DNA from: Rotaria sp. Silwood1
Lineage: Eukaryota; Rotifera; Eurotatoria; Philodinida; Philodinidae
Direction: 5' to 3'
NCBI GenBank assembly: GCA_905250075.1
Contig: CAJNOP010000032.1
Span: 131,675 to 195,674, forward strand
DNA length: 64,000 nucleotides
Shown here one piece after another: positions 1 to 10,176 of the stretch (position 1 is the first letter of the stretch; the number at the start of each line of letters is the position of its first letter). The notes beneath the pieces were generated by a model. It saw nothing but the letters and a program-made list of their open reading frames with translations, did not search any database and had not been told where the DNA came from. The position numbers and the translations under genes are program-made.

Positions 1-212
1 CATCGTCAACTACTACTATCTCAGTTGCGGCTTGCTAGAAGAGTTTGTTTTGAATGTTATCACTTCAAAGAGAATATCTGAAGAACTATGCAGACATCTA
101 TTCGAATACAGTATGACTATGAAATAAGTGAAACGAATTAAATTACTAGCTGCACACCGTGAGTAGGATCAATTACTCTCTAAATTCAAAAACAAAAATG
201 TAGAATCGCTAT
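1..212. other. Non-coding flank
   Basis: No gene, tRNA or clear repeat is visible before the miniature element that starts at 221. The sequence is AT-rich with stops in all frames. Confidence 0.5.
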
Positions 213-220
213 ATAGTTCA

Positions 221-936
221 CAGAGATGGGACCGGTTCGGTTTTTAACCGAACCGAACCGACCGACCGTAACCGAAATCGGTTCGGTTGGAGATTTTTAG
301 AGAATTCGGTCGGTTACGTTCGGTTCGGTTAGAGACTTTTTCGGTTACGGTCGGTTCGGTTAGAAATTTTAAAAAATTCGGTCGGTTATGTTCGGTTCGG
401 TTAGAAAGAATCAACATAATCGTTTCATTTTAGTTCAATGGACTTTTTCAGTGAAACATAAGAAGAAAAAAGAATATAATCGTACAACAACTAGCTGTTG
501 CTCGCAACGCGGATTATCTCACATATTTTTAAAATTTGCCCTGAGAGGTAAGGAAGTTATAATACAGTAAGAAGATCCAATAAATAATCTTTATTCTTTG
601 CTTTCTCTAAGTGTTCATTATTTTTAGTTGCTATTATTTGATTTGTTGTTGCTAATTTATAAAGCACTAATACCCTAACTAAAATAAGCTAAACTTCGCT
701 TTCTCTAAACTCGGTTCGATTACGAAATTTTTGAAATTCGGTCGGTTACGGTCGGTTCGGTTAGAAATTTTTAAATATTCGGTCGGTTACATTCGGTTCG
801 GTTAGAGATTTTTTCGGTTACGGTCGGTTCGGTTAGAAATTTTAAAAAATTCGGTCGGTTACGTTCGGTTCGGTTAGAGATTTTTTCGGTTACGGTCGGT
901 TCGGTTTGGCAAAAATGCCAACCGATCCCACCTCTG
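221..936. mobile_element. hAT-type miniature element with internal CGGTCGGTT repeats
   Basis: The ends are inverted repeats: CAGAGATGGGA on the left, and CAGAGGTGGGA when the right end is read on the other strand. A perfect 8-bp direct duplication, ATAGTTCA, lies immediately outside at 213-220 and 937-944. An 8-bp duplication plus a CAGAGGTGGG-like terminus is typical of hAT transposons. Inside, about 230-400 and 705-910 carry tandem variants of a unit containing CGGTCGGTTACG, GTTCGGTTCGG and a short AT spacer. A unique core of about 300 bases (400-705) separates the two blocks. No transposase is readable, so this is a non-autonomous (MITE-like) copy. The perfect target duplication suggests a fairly recent insertion. 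Confidence 0.85.
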
Positions 937-1337
937 ATAGTTCAGAAAAATAGGAAATCAAAACAATCTTCATAAACGATATTATATTGATGCACATACA
1001 GAAACTATTCAAAATTAGTCAATTTCAGTGTTGAAATTCGCGCACCAGTGTAGCGCTTTAGGCGCCAAGTTTCTTGCAAGAACCAGTGTTTCATGTTTGA
1101 AAATTCAAAATTTTCTAACTGTTGACTATTAAATTAACTAGTTCTGAAAATTTACTTTACATGCCTTAATATACTATCATTTATAAAGTTTATTTTGATT
1201 TTTTGTTATTCTGTTAGATAACAAATGAAAATTATCAATGAAACGCTCTATCTTCATGTTTCTTACTCGACAATAGATGACTTTTTTTAGTGAGGCCAAA
1301 AATAGAATTGGACAGTCGTATTTATTTACGTTATCCA
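937..1337. other. Non-coding spacer between two mobile elements
   Basis: This holds the right target duplication of the hAT-type element (937-944) and then AT-rich DNA with no supportable gene. Confidence 0.5.
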
Positions 1338-1339
1338 TA

Positions 1340-1945
1340 CACACTAAGATAAAATGTGTCGCATGTGTCGCACTTTGCGACACAATGTACGACACATTAA
1401 TATGCGACACGAGGAGCTCGTTGCGACACATTTCTTCCCGCGGACGTACGACACATTCTTGTGCGACACATGCGACACATTTTTACCACGTGGTTCGAAT
1501 CCATTTTTCGGCACGAGGATTATTTTTTTTTGAAAATTCGAATAGTTACTATTTTTTCAGTTAATTTCAAACAGTAGCATCTATTCTTGGAGTTCGAGAC
1601 GGTAGAACTTAAGATCTAGCTGCCTCGAGACCATTTGATCTCGATCAGACTACTTCGAGGCAGTCCATTCTCGATCATCTAGCGACCTCTCGACATGTTC
1701 TCGAATAACAAATGGTCGAGAAATAATCTAGAAAAAAAGACATACGAAAATGTATAAGTCAAGTACGTCCAATAGGCTCGCTTATATGCAGCTGCACTCG
1801 CGAAACAAATCGGTGAATGAACGATTGACATATAGGCTATGACACATCTATAATGCGACACATTCTTGTATGACACATTTTTGTAATGGAGTCTGCGACA
1901 TATTCTTGTGCGACACATATATACGACACATTTTATTTTAGTGTG
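1340..1945. mobile_element. Inverted-repeat element rich in GACACA/TGTCGC motifs
   Basis: The left end CACACTAAGATAAAATGTG is mirrored at the right end as CACACTAAAATAAAATGTG on the other strand, and a TA dinucleotide flanks each side (1338-1339 and 1946-1947). Short direct and inverted copies of GCGACACAT or ACGACACAT fill the outer parts (1356-1475 and 1850-1935). The middle (about 1500-1830) holds short palindromes around CTCGAG. TA flanks are what Tc1/mariner-like or related elements leave, but no transposase is present. The open frames across it are by-products of the repeats and are not listed as genes. Confidence 0.7.
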
Positions 1946-1947
1946 TA

Positions 1948-3176
1948 TAAAAAAGCTATAAGTAAGCCTCTATCGCTACGGACAAATAACAGTCCATTCA
2001 AATGAACCAAAACAGCGCTATTTCAATTTTTTATCGTAGTGCTATTCATATCTCACTCCGTATATATATATATATATTTGTTTTAAAACAAGAAAATGCT
2101 TAAATATAAAATACAATGAATAAATAGAACCTTCAGAGATGTGGATATAGCTATAGCTGGATGTCGATGTGAGCGTGGATGAAAAAAAACCAATACACAC
2201 ACTCACACACTTTTCATTAAACGTAAATGAAATTTTTAATAAATCAACCTGCTTAATTTGGCATTAAATTTTCTGGTGAAGATAAGTACGTAGCGAAAAA
2301 CAAAAAATATTCATGTTGATATGATTATTAGAAACATTTTCTAATGACGATTCAATAAAGATTATAATTTTGTTTCTTAAAATAAATTTTTATTTATTAC
2401 AGGCAGCATTTGTATCAATTAATAATATGTCCTTAACTTTATTTACATCAATCGTCGTTATTTCTCATAAAGTGACAAACATCAAATTGCTACTAATTTT
2501 AACTTGTGTGTATAAACAGAAACAAACATTTTCTTAGATACCACTCAATGTGAAAACAACGATAAGATCAACATAACAACTTGATTAAATTTGTCTCATA
2601 GCGATTGAGTAAAAATATGAGATTTACTAATAACATATATTAAGATCCTATCAAAAAAAAGACAAGAAATCAAAAACCAACCCATGCTAGATATTTCTAG
2701 ATTTCCAAAATATATGATACGGATAAATTTCTAATTTATGGTATAATTCCAAAAAATATATATTTAGTATTCTAATTGTTGCTATAGCCTTTACCTTCAA
2801 AAAAAAAACAGAATAAGCAATCATAAGTTTAGTGAAAGTTAATAACAATTTGTGTTTTGTCAAGGTCTCTTATTTCTAAGACTATTCTTATAGTCAAGGA
2901 AATCCAAAGACGCAATTGTAAATAGATGAGACAAAAAAAACCCAATCATTTGCAGTTTGTTTTTGCGTTTTTTCATTCACTGTTGTTTTACTCTTTGAAT
3001 GCAGCCGAGTTCATTGAGGACTAATCTGAGTCATTCCGTCGTTAGATAGAACGAAAGAAAAAGGAAGAAAAAAGATAAATTATATATACTGTAGACTTTC
3101 TTGCCTTTCATTTCATTTGTACACGCGATCAGAAAAACATTACTTTATATACTCGTTGACTCTTACAAATATTATC
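1948..3176. other. Intergenic, with an AT microsatellite
   Basis: An (AT)n run lies at about 2060-2078, and a short GTG/CAC-rich patch at about 2140-2215. The last 200 bases should hold the promoter and 5' UTR of the gene at 3177. No other gene is visible. Confidence 0.5.
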
Positions 3177-3479
3177 ATGTCGGATAAATCAGCAAGCCAA
3201 GGCCATTGGGAAGCTCATTCACATGCAGCAAAATCAACCAAAATTGGTGATAATCCAGCAATAGTTACCGGCAAAGAAGCATCAGCTGAAGGAACTTTTG
3301 ATGTGAGTAAATTTTTCATAGTTTATGTTAGATTCATCATATTCCATTATTAACCATTTTTTTAGCAAGGCAGGCCAGTGGTAACTGATTCTCATGAAAC
3401 TTCATTCACCAATCAAGGCCATCCAGATAGAATTGAATACAGAGATGAAAGTGGCAATCAACAAAGAAGTATTAAATAA
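3177..3479 (+). CDS. Small glycine-rich hydrophilic protein (hydrophilin-like), two exons
   Basis: Exons 3177-3302 and 3366-3479 join in frame across a 63-base GTGAGT...TTTTTAG intron and encode 79 residues. The start is the ATG opening MSDKSASQGH; the frame upstream of it is longer but has no gene-like sequence. The product has no cysteine, signal peptide or membrane segment. It is strongly hydrophilic and about 9% glycine (7 of 79), rich in S, H, K, E, Q and N. That composition meets the usual definition of a hydrophilin (over 6% Gly, high hydrophilicity), a class linked to water-deficit stress. AATAAA follows at 3484-3489. I do not recognise a named family. A stress or desiccation role is inferred from composition only. 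Confidence 0.72.
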
Positions 3480-4533
3480 ACGAAATAAACATATATCGAG
3501 TAAATGAAAAAAAAAACATTCCTTTAAACAAGCGTATTACGTTGTTTTGTTTTTTCTGCTTATGTTCATAGATATTCTATTCTTTTAAAAAAATAATAAT
3601 TATTGCAGATTTAAATTACATAGTTTGAACGAATAATTCTTAATCTCAATAAAATAATCAATTTAAAAGGTTGTTCGATTTGTTCTATTGATCAAATTTT
3701 CAATTTGAAATTTGTCAGAATCATGATTATTAAATGTTCGTTTGAAGGTCTCTCTATCTTCAGAAAAAAATAAAATTACCCTTTCAGTATTTTAAATTGA
3801 ATATAGTCTATGTGCATATAATCAAATCTAGACACAATGTGAAAAACAAAATGTCTCATCTGCAATCTTATTTTCTGCTGCCAAGTTATAACTATTTTAT
3901 TGTCTATGATTTACCAAAGTTGAAATATTTTAAGTCACTAAGACTACTCAACTGTAACAAGTAACAAAATCATTTCTCTGCATTTTGTTTGATGTATAAT
4001 GCTGCGAGTGTAGATGTGGGTATGGGTGTGTGGGTTTCGATGTGGATGTGGGTGAAGAGATGAATTACATCGATACACACACCCACACCCGCGTCGGTAT
4101 CTCATTACGTGTCTCAGCACAATTCTTCGATAAACGAGGTTGACAATTCATGTGCATAGCATCCTCCATGTCTGTCATAAAAAAATTTTCTCCAATTAGA
4201 ACAAAATTTGATTGTGAATTTAATAGTGGTCGTTAACAACATTACAATTAGAGCTCATAAAACTTGTTTTTAATTTATTGAAATTGTCTTAAACATTCTG
4301 ATGACTCCCGAGTCCCATGTTAGGCTCCTGATAAGATAAGTACACATTGAAATCTAGTAAAATAGATCTAGAGCGAAAATCAATATCTTTACATACACAA
4401 AAGTCTTTTTAGAATGTGGGATGTGAGGAAAGAGATTATCAATAACTACATCCACAATCTTCACAGTCTTTCTCTTTTTGTTGCATCTTTTGAAGAAATT
4501 AATTTTTCAATAAAATAGTATATATCAACAATT
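3480..4533. other. Intergenic, with a TGTGGG-rich hairpin patch
   Basis: About 4005-4095 contains GTGGGTATGGGTGTGTGGG on one side and ACACACACCCACACCCGCG about 50 bases later, so the G-rich and C-rich arms can pair. The rest is AT-rich with no gene. Confidence 0.5.
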
Positions 4534-5110
4534 TCAAAGAAAAACAAAAACAAAAATTTTCAAACATACTTTATTAATTATTTGATATACTATCGTTGGT
4601 GTGAATGTTTTTAATGCACTAGTAATATTTGTCGTAGAAATATTTTTGGCGCTTGTAGTATTTAAATAGATAGTGCTATTTATGGAAGTATGTGATAGCT
4701 GACTAGTGCCATTCGATATCGAAGTGAATTTGTTGGTTTCCCTTTTGCCTCGAAGAAGCAAAGACGGTAGGGTACTTAGCTGAAAGCGATGTGAAAGAGT
4801 CGACGTAGAAAAGGAAAATATAGATAAAAGTTTAGTAATGATGCTGGATAATGATTTATAAGAAAATGTTAGTTTCGTTGACAATTTATCAGTGCTTTTC
4901 ACATTTCTAAAGAAGATTTTAATCGGAATATATCTGTCGATGTTGTTGAGGATTGTAAGATATCTGATGAAGGTTTCTGCGTTGATGACTGTTTAGATGA
5001 CCGATGGTATCGTTGTTTTGTAGACGTAGTCATGGTTGTGTGGTTATCCCGCTTTTTATCGGAATTGTCATATCGGCGTTCTCTTGTCTTATTACGATTT
5101 AGTACAGGTT
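4534..5110 (-). other. Ser/Thr-rich open stretches, unresolved
   Basis: Read on the minus strand, about 5110-4905 is open and Lys/Arg/Ser/Thr-rich, and 4902-4534 is open in another frame and Ser/Thr/Asn-rich. The second has no ATG of its own (it opens with GTG). They may be parts of a low-complexity protein related to the frame at 5137-5466, but no splice sites support this. No function is assigned. Confidence 0.2.
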
Positions 5111-5136
5111 TTTAAGAAAAATCTGATGCAACAAAC

Positions 5137-5466
5137 TTAATAAAAATATTGCCAAGCTTTTTTTTGTACGTGCTCGTTTATTTCTTCTGCAAGTATGTAC
5201 AATGTTGTCGTCGCATTATAATAATAATCATATTCATATGATTGAATTGGTCGATCAAAAACAAAAGATGATTGTGTTTGAAGGACTACTGTTTGTTCAT
5301 GAAAGGGATCACAACATCTCTGGCCAGTATTCACAACTTTTGTAACAGTAACACCTACTGCAATGACTGCAGCAATCGTTGAAATTACAGCAGCTAATGA
5401 AGCAGCATTGAAACCAATACGTATCAAAATTGCTGGAGCATGAATTAAGGTACTAATTATAAGCAT
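5137..5466 (-). CDS. Possible small membrane protein of unknown function
   Basis: An open frame from an ATG at 5466 to TAA at 5137-5139 encodes 109 residues. Residues about 18-45 form a long Ala/Val/Ile-rich segment that would span a membrane. A pair of adjacent cysteines (residues 51-52) and a tyrosine-rich tract (YDYYYN) follow. Codon-like structure is better than in most frames nearby, but no family is recognised. Downstream on the same strand (about 5110 to 4540) two Ser/Thr-rich frames follow in different phases, which could be further exons of a mucin-like tail or chance. No convincing splice pair connects them. This is either a short real gene, the first exon of a longer one, or a decayed gene. 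Confidence 0.3.
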   Translation of the reverse strand: MLIISTLIHAPAILIRIGFNAASLAAVISTIAAVIAVGVTVTKVVNTGQRCCDPFHEQTVVLQTQSSFVFDRPIQSYEYDYYYNATTTLYILAEEINEHVQKKAWQYFY

Positions 5467-6018
5467 TGATCAATTCTAAAAAGACAAACAACTGACGAAC
5501 ATTTATAACTTTATATTTTGATGGATAAATATTTATAAGACACGGCTAAGTATTAATAACAATCATCGAGTTTTGTATAGATTGACTACTTTTGATATAT
5601 TTTTTTGAAAGTAAACAAAATTGTAGTATGAATAACAAACAAGCAATTGTGTTAATAATCACATTGCGGGCAAAAACACAATTGATAAAGACTGTCTAAT
5701 AGGAAGTGATATTCCTATGTCAACCATAATAAAGGTTGCTCGAATAATATTTCATTTGAATAGTTCGCTTGTCAATGTTTTGATTCAAGTCTAATCAATA
5801 TATCAAATAGATGAAACTATTAATGCATATATTTTGCTGCTAGATGAGTAATACTTTTTAATGACAACACAACTTTTTCGATGATAATAAGAGACGAAAA
5901 ACATTTGAAAACAAAGCTATTATTAACAACGTCTTAAATACTTTTTTGGTTTTGTAATACATAATCATTGTTATTGAGCTTTAACTTCTCTAAGGTGATC
6001 GGATATTTATCAAATGTA

Positions 6019-6150
6019 CTGGTGAGCTGGAAACACTAGCAACTCGCTAGACTTGTGTGGCAAACTACTTGAATTTGAGAGAATGAAAGAAAACTCGATT
6101 GACTTGCCAATGAAGTCCAGTGAGTTTCTAGCGTTCCCAGCCTACCACTG
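6019..6150. mobile_element. 132-bp foldback mini-element
   Basis: The two halves pair as an imperfect palindrome: the left end reads CTGGTGAGCTGGAAACACTA and the right end, on the other strand, CAGTGGTAGGCTGGGAACGC. The flanks are a 10-base near-perfect direct repeat, ATCAAATGTA at 6009-6018 and ATCAAGTGTA at 6151-6160, which fits a target-site duplication with one change. No coding capacity. The CAGTGGTAGG-like end and a duplication of 8-10 bp suggest a hAT-like mobiliser. Confidence 0.7.
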
Positions 6151-6439
6151 ATCAAGTGTAATGTAGAAAAACAATGATATTTCTGAAACAATCAGCCGCT
6201 AGCTAAGTCTGGCATAAGGAATAAATTAAAGAAATACAAGGGAATAGTTATATTTGAATAAGTGCACATTCCCATGAAAAATTGAACATATCTCTTGCTC
6301 GTTTATAGGTCTTCTATTTATCTATACCCACGATTGATATTATACAACAAAAATGGAATACGACAAACAGAAATAAAGGGTAGATGAATAAATGAAATAT
6401 AATTAATTTGAGCACTCATTTTCCTCTGTCTGGATGATT

Positions 6440-6720
6440 CTTTTAATCATGAAGGTAAGTGTCACGACAAACTTTATGAGCAGCTTACTACCATTCTCAA
6501 TCATGGTGTTTATTGACTACTCCATATCTCCAAAACATCACTACGTCAAAGAAAACGCACGCTTACATAGGAGAGAGCACAATAGAGAGATGACTACAGG
6601 AAAGAGAAATGAACAGAAATAGATACAGGGAGAATCACCAGAGATAAGACAAAGAAGAGAAGCAGGTCAACAAGGTGAGGTACTATCAATGTCGGCAAAG
6701 GTGAAGCGAAGAAAAATAAA
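6440..6720 (+). repeat. Diverged dispersed repeat, copy 1
   Basis: This segment aligns by eye with 11130-11370 in the same orientation: both have GACAA(A/G)CT...ATGAG(C/T)AGCTT, then TGACTACT/AGACTACTTC, then a purine-rich AGAGA/GAAGA tail, in the same order and at similar spacing. The two have diverged substantially. No protein is encoded; the frame across it is broken in the other copy. Confidence 0.5.
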
Positions 6721-7671
6721 CAGAACATATGGAAAAACTGATCATTTAAACTCTGTCAAATAACGGGAAAAAACTTGGAACGATATTGAATAATAAGACT
6801 TAAAATCACTTGAATTACATTTTTTCACACCTATTTACGAGACCACTTAACAATTGACATATTATCGAAAAACTTAGGAACAATATGAAAAAAAATAACT
6901 GTACACGATACATGAAATGTTCAGGACGACTTATTTCATATTTTAAGCCGTTAACTTCAACATTTCATAAAAAGCATCAAATTATCAATGAATCAACACG
7001 AACGAAAAACAGAAAGATTTATTTCCATAAATTCACTTGATATATATGGGCATTTTTCGCGGCACAGAAAAAAACAAAACAATTTGCCTTCATAGAATTT
7101 ATAAGAGACATACAACCAATAATACTGTTTACACTTATCTATCTGCTCACAATATCATTACATTATGACGTAAAAAAGTAAACGCATAACTGTCTGATGC
7201 ACCAAAAAAAATTAGTCAGTACTTAATGAACTTCAAAACATTTTTTGTCATCAACTCAAAGGAAAAAATGACATAAATTGCAACATACAGAAAATCAAGT
7301 CTGGTGCATCAAAGATACCTAGAACGATTTCTTTTCGTATTTTACATTTAGATCAGGTGAATGCGTCACAAATTAAGAAATGAGAGAAAAAAGTGGTATC
7401 ACGGCTCAAACGAAATAACTACAGAAAGTTATGCATTTTCAATAAATTCACTTTTATTCCAGTAATTCTTCATTAAAAAACAGAAAAAATAAGTGTAGCA
7501 TTTTACATATCATCGTATCAGATGCGACACTTTCATTTAAAAAAAAAGGAAAAACAAAACTTATGCACCTTCATGACCGTCAAAGGAAAGAAAACTCATG
7601 TTGATATCTTTTATTTATATCTTAATATTTATGATAAATGATTGATTGCTTTTTATTATTAACTTTGCACA
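6721..7671. other. Intergenic, no gene seen
   Basis: AT-rich DNA. The only structure noted is an inverted pair, CTGATGCACCA near 7193 and TGGTGCATCA near 7302. Confidence 0.4.
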
Positions 7672-7673
7672 TA

Positions 7674-8354
7674 CAGGAGTGGTCAAAATTATCCGACCGG
7701 GTGTAATTTGAATTTTTTTCGTCGTCGTAAGTGCTAGAAAGAATCCAAATAGTCATTCGAATAGGAAAAACTGTTTCCAACAAGTATTTGAGAAAATGAT
7801 AATCGTCACTAAATTCCTAAAAATAGGGTTTCTGTAAAACCCAAATCCTGTTTTTTTGAACACCTAAAATCCGTGGCATAGTTTTTTTTAAACAACCTAA
7901 AATGATAGAACAGCCAATTCTCTACAAAATGAGACGTCTCTCAGTTTTCTACGACATTCGCTTCAAGAGTTATAAGAGTCACAAAAAGTGAAATTTATCA
8001 GAAAATCGCTAAAAATGAGCTAAAAACCGCATTTTTTGGTTTCTTGTGATGCTTATAACTCTTGAAGTGAATGTCGTAGAAAGCTGGAAGACGTCTGATT
8101 TTGTAGAGAATTGGCTGTTCTATCATTCTAGACTGTTAAAACAAAAACTATGCCACGATTTTTAGGTTTTGAAAAACCAGGGTTTTAGTCTTTCAGAAAC
8201 CCTATTTTTAGGAATTTAGTAACGATTATCATTTTCGCAAATATTTGTTGGAAACAGTTTTCTCTATTCGAATGACTATTTGGATTCTTTCTAGCACTTA
8301 CGGCGACGGAAAAAATTCAAATTACACCCGGTCAGATAATTTTGGCCGCCACTA
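7674..8354. mobile_element. Tc1/mariner-like palindromic (foldback) element
   Basis: The element is almost entirely one long inverted repeat, with arms of about 330 bases meeting near 8010. The terminus is CAGGAGTGGTCAAAATTATC on the left and TAGTGGCGGCCAAAATTATC from the right, each preceded by TA (7672-7673 and 8355-8356). This matches the CAGTG..GGTCAAAA type of terminus and TA target of Tc1/mariner elements. There is no transposase, so it would depend on one elsewhere. Pairing continues through the interior, for example GACATTCGCTTCAAGAG against CTCTTGAAGTGAATGTC. Confidence 0.88.
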
Positions 8355-8356
8355 TA

Positions 8357-8700
8357 TATAGATACTTGATCATAATGAATCATTAGCTGGCGGGTGTGTC
8401 TACTTGATTGCAGACGTCTTTTCTTAATTGGAAGAAAAAAAATGACCGCAAAATAGAAAATGTCTGCATTATGGAGGCAAATGAAAATCAATAAAAGGAA
8501 ACGATCAGTGCAGATGCCTCGCTTCACAGAGAGTATCATCTTTTAAGAGATATTCCAGTTATGAATGCCATGTGCTGTCCCGGAAATTCTCTTATATTTG
8601 CTTGTAACTAAAGTATTACAAGTGACTGAAATAAAGTAAAACAAATTAAATTTAAATATCGATCTTTAGTCACGATAGCTTTTCTAAAATTAATACACAA
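8357..8700. other. Spacer before a transposase fossil
   Basis: No gene is supported. Open frames overlapping the right arm of the palindrome are by-products of the repeat. Confidence 0.4.
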
Positions 8701-8704
8701 TTTG

Positions 8705-9970
8705 GTAATGATGCAATAATGTTTAAAAACCATCATTTTGATTTGGGACGTACTAAAAATAAATGGAAGTCAAGTACGGCTTCATACACGTATGTTATGT
8801 GATGCTGTCATAACCGTATGTGAAGGTTCTATTGTAAAAACAGCGCTTATAAAAGCTGATGGAAAACATGAATTTCAAAATCCAGAAAAAATGTAGTTAA
8901 ATGTATATGAATGCATCAAAGCCATGAAGCGAAAGATCAAAGAAGAACCCACAGCACCGGTATCATTATTATATGATCAAGAAGCTAAAAACTTTTGACG
9001 AGAAAGCGCTAGTGCTGGTGAAGTTCCTGTGTTTGATCGTATTAAATCATCATTATGTGAATATCGGTCGTTCCAACATCCACCAGTATCCAAGTCGTTA
9101 TCAACAATTAATGTACCTGATCAACTTACTCGAACATTAATGGGAGACAAATTCTCATTTTGTAATAATCGCCAAGCACCAATTCTTGCTTTCGCAGCAC
9201 CAAAAACTATTCAACTGCTTGATACAAATGCACATTGGAACAGGGACAGTACTTTCCTCACTGCATTTCGACTCTTTTACCGAAGTTATAGTATTCACAT
9301 ATGGAACGACTATAGGATGAAACCAATGGTATATGCTGCATTATCTATAAAAAAAAGGATAATACAGATGATATTTTATTGAAAGAATTAGTATTAGAAC
9401 TCCAACAAGTGGTGTCTTGCTTAATCCAAAATCTATTTTAATCGATTTTGAACAAGTCTCCTTAAATGCTTTTTCAAAAAATTTTCCATCAGCAAGCATC
9501 AAAGAATGTTATTTTCACTTCTTTCAAAATATTTGGAGACAAATTAAGAAAAAAGGTTCAGTGAATTTATCCGATAATGATGAAGCTCGTCGACAAATAG
9601 CATATATCATTATGTTACCTTTATTACCACCACAAGAAACGAATGAAGCTTTTAGTAATATTATAGAAGCAATAAGTAATATACACCACAAGTTTCTAAA
9701 ATTAACAGATTATATTCTTCGCACCTACATTGAAGAAGAATTATTGTCTCAATAATTTTGAAATTCATTCGCTTTAATTGGTGTTCAACTCTTAACTAAT
9801 GATCACATTGAAGAATATCATGGTCAACTAAATTCTCATTATCAAATACATCCAAATCTTTTTGCATGGATAAGGTATATTCTAGAGTAGGAAGAATTAA
9901 CAATAGTGTGAGCCCAACAAGAAGAAGCTCAAGAACATACAAATTGACCTACAAAATTCAAATCAGTAAA
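8705..9970 (+). pseudogene. FLYWCH-MULE transposase fossil
   Basis: Successive fragments in different frames spell out a Mutator-like transposase in the right order. At about 8720-8885 there is a FLYWCH-like finger (HHFDLGRTKNKW, then HTRMLCDAVITVC, then KHEF). At 9020-9380 comes the start of the catalytic region, with FAAPKTIQLLD and RDSTF at the place of the usual DGTF. At 9417-9755 the central part contains SILIDFEQ and then FPSASIKECYFHFFQNIW. At about 9780-9900 the C-terminal part reads EEYHGQLNSHYQIHPNLFAW. The two catalytic Asp positions (RDSTF, IDFEQ) survive, but stops and frameshifts break the gene at least four times. Families of this kind are common in rotifer genomes. No terminal repeats were identified, so the full element length is unknown. 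Confidence 0.8.
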
Positions 9971-10176
9971 CAATGAAAATATTTTATTCAAACGAAGCAG
10001 AATTAGGTAGATGGCCTCTTGGATCAATTATCGTTGCCAAAGCAAATCACGTTCTCTCTGTTATCAATATATCAAGGTGTTTGCTAAAACTGAAAAAGAT
10101 GACCTGGATTACATACTTAAGCAAGGTTAAATGTTTCGTTTCTTTTCATTTATGTTTTCTTACACTAAAAAATTAG

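Noticed and set aside
1492..1502. GGTTCGAATCC, identical to a tRNA B box
   Set aside because: No acceptor stem, D arm or anticodon arm can be built around it; kept only as a remark on the element.
1277..1564. 95-codon frame (+) and partner frames on the other strand around it
   Set aside because: It runs through the GACACA repeats and the inverted end of the element; its codons simply echo the repeat.
8291..8539. 82-codon frame on the minus strand
   Set aside because: Its 3' half is the arm of the Tc1-like palindrome and there is no family resemblance.
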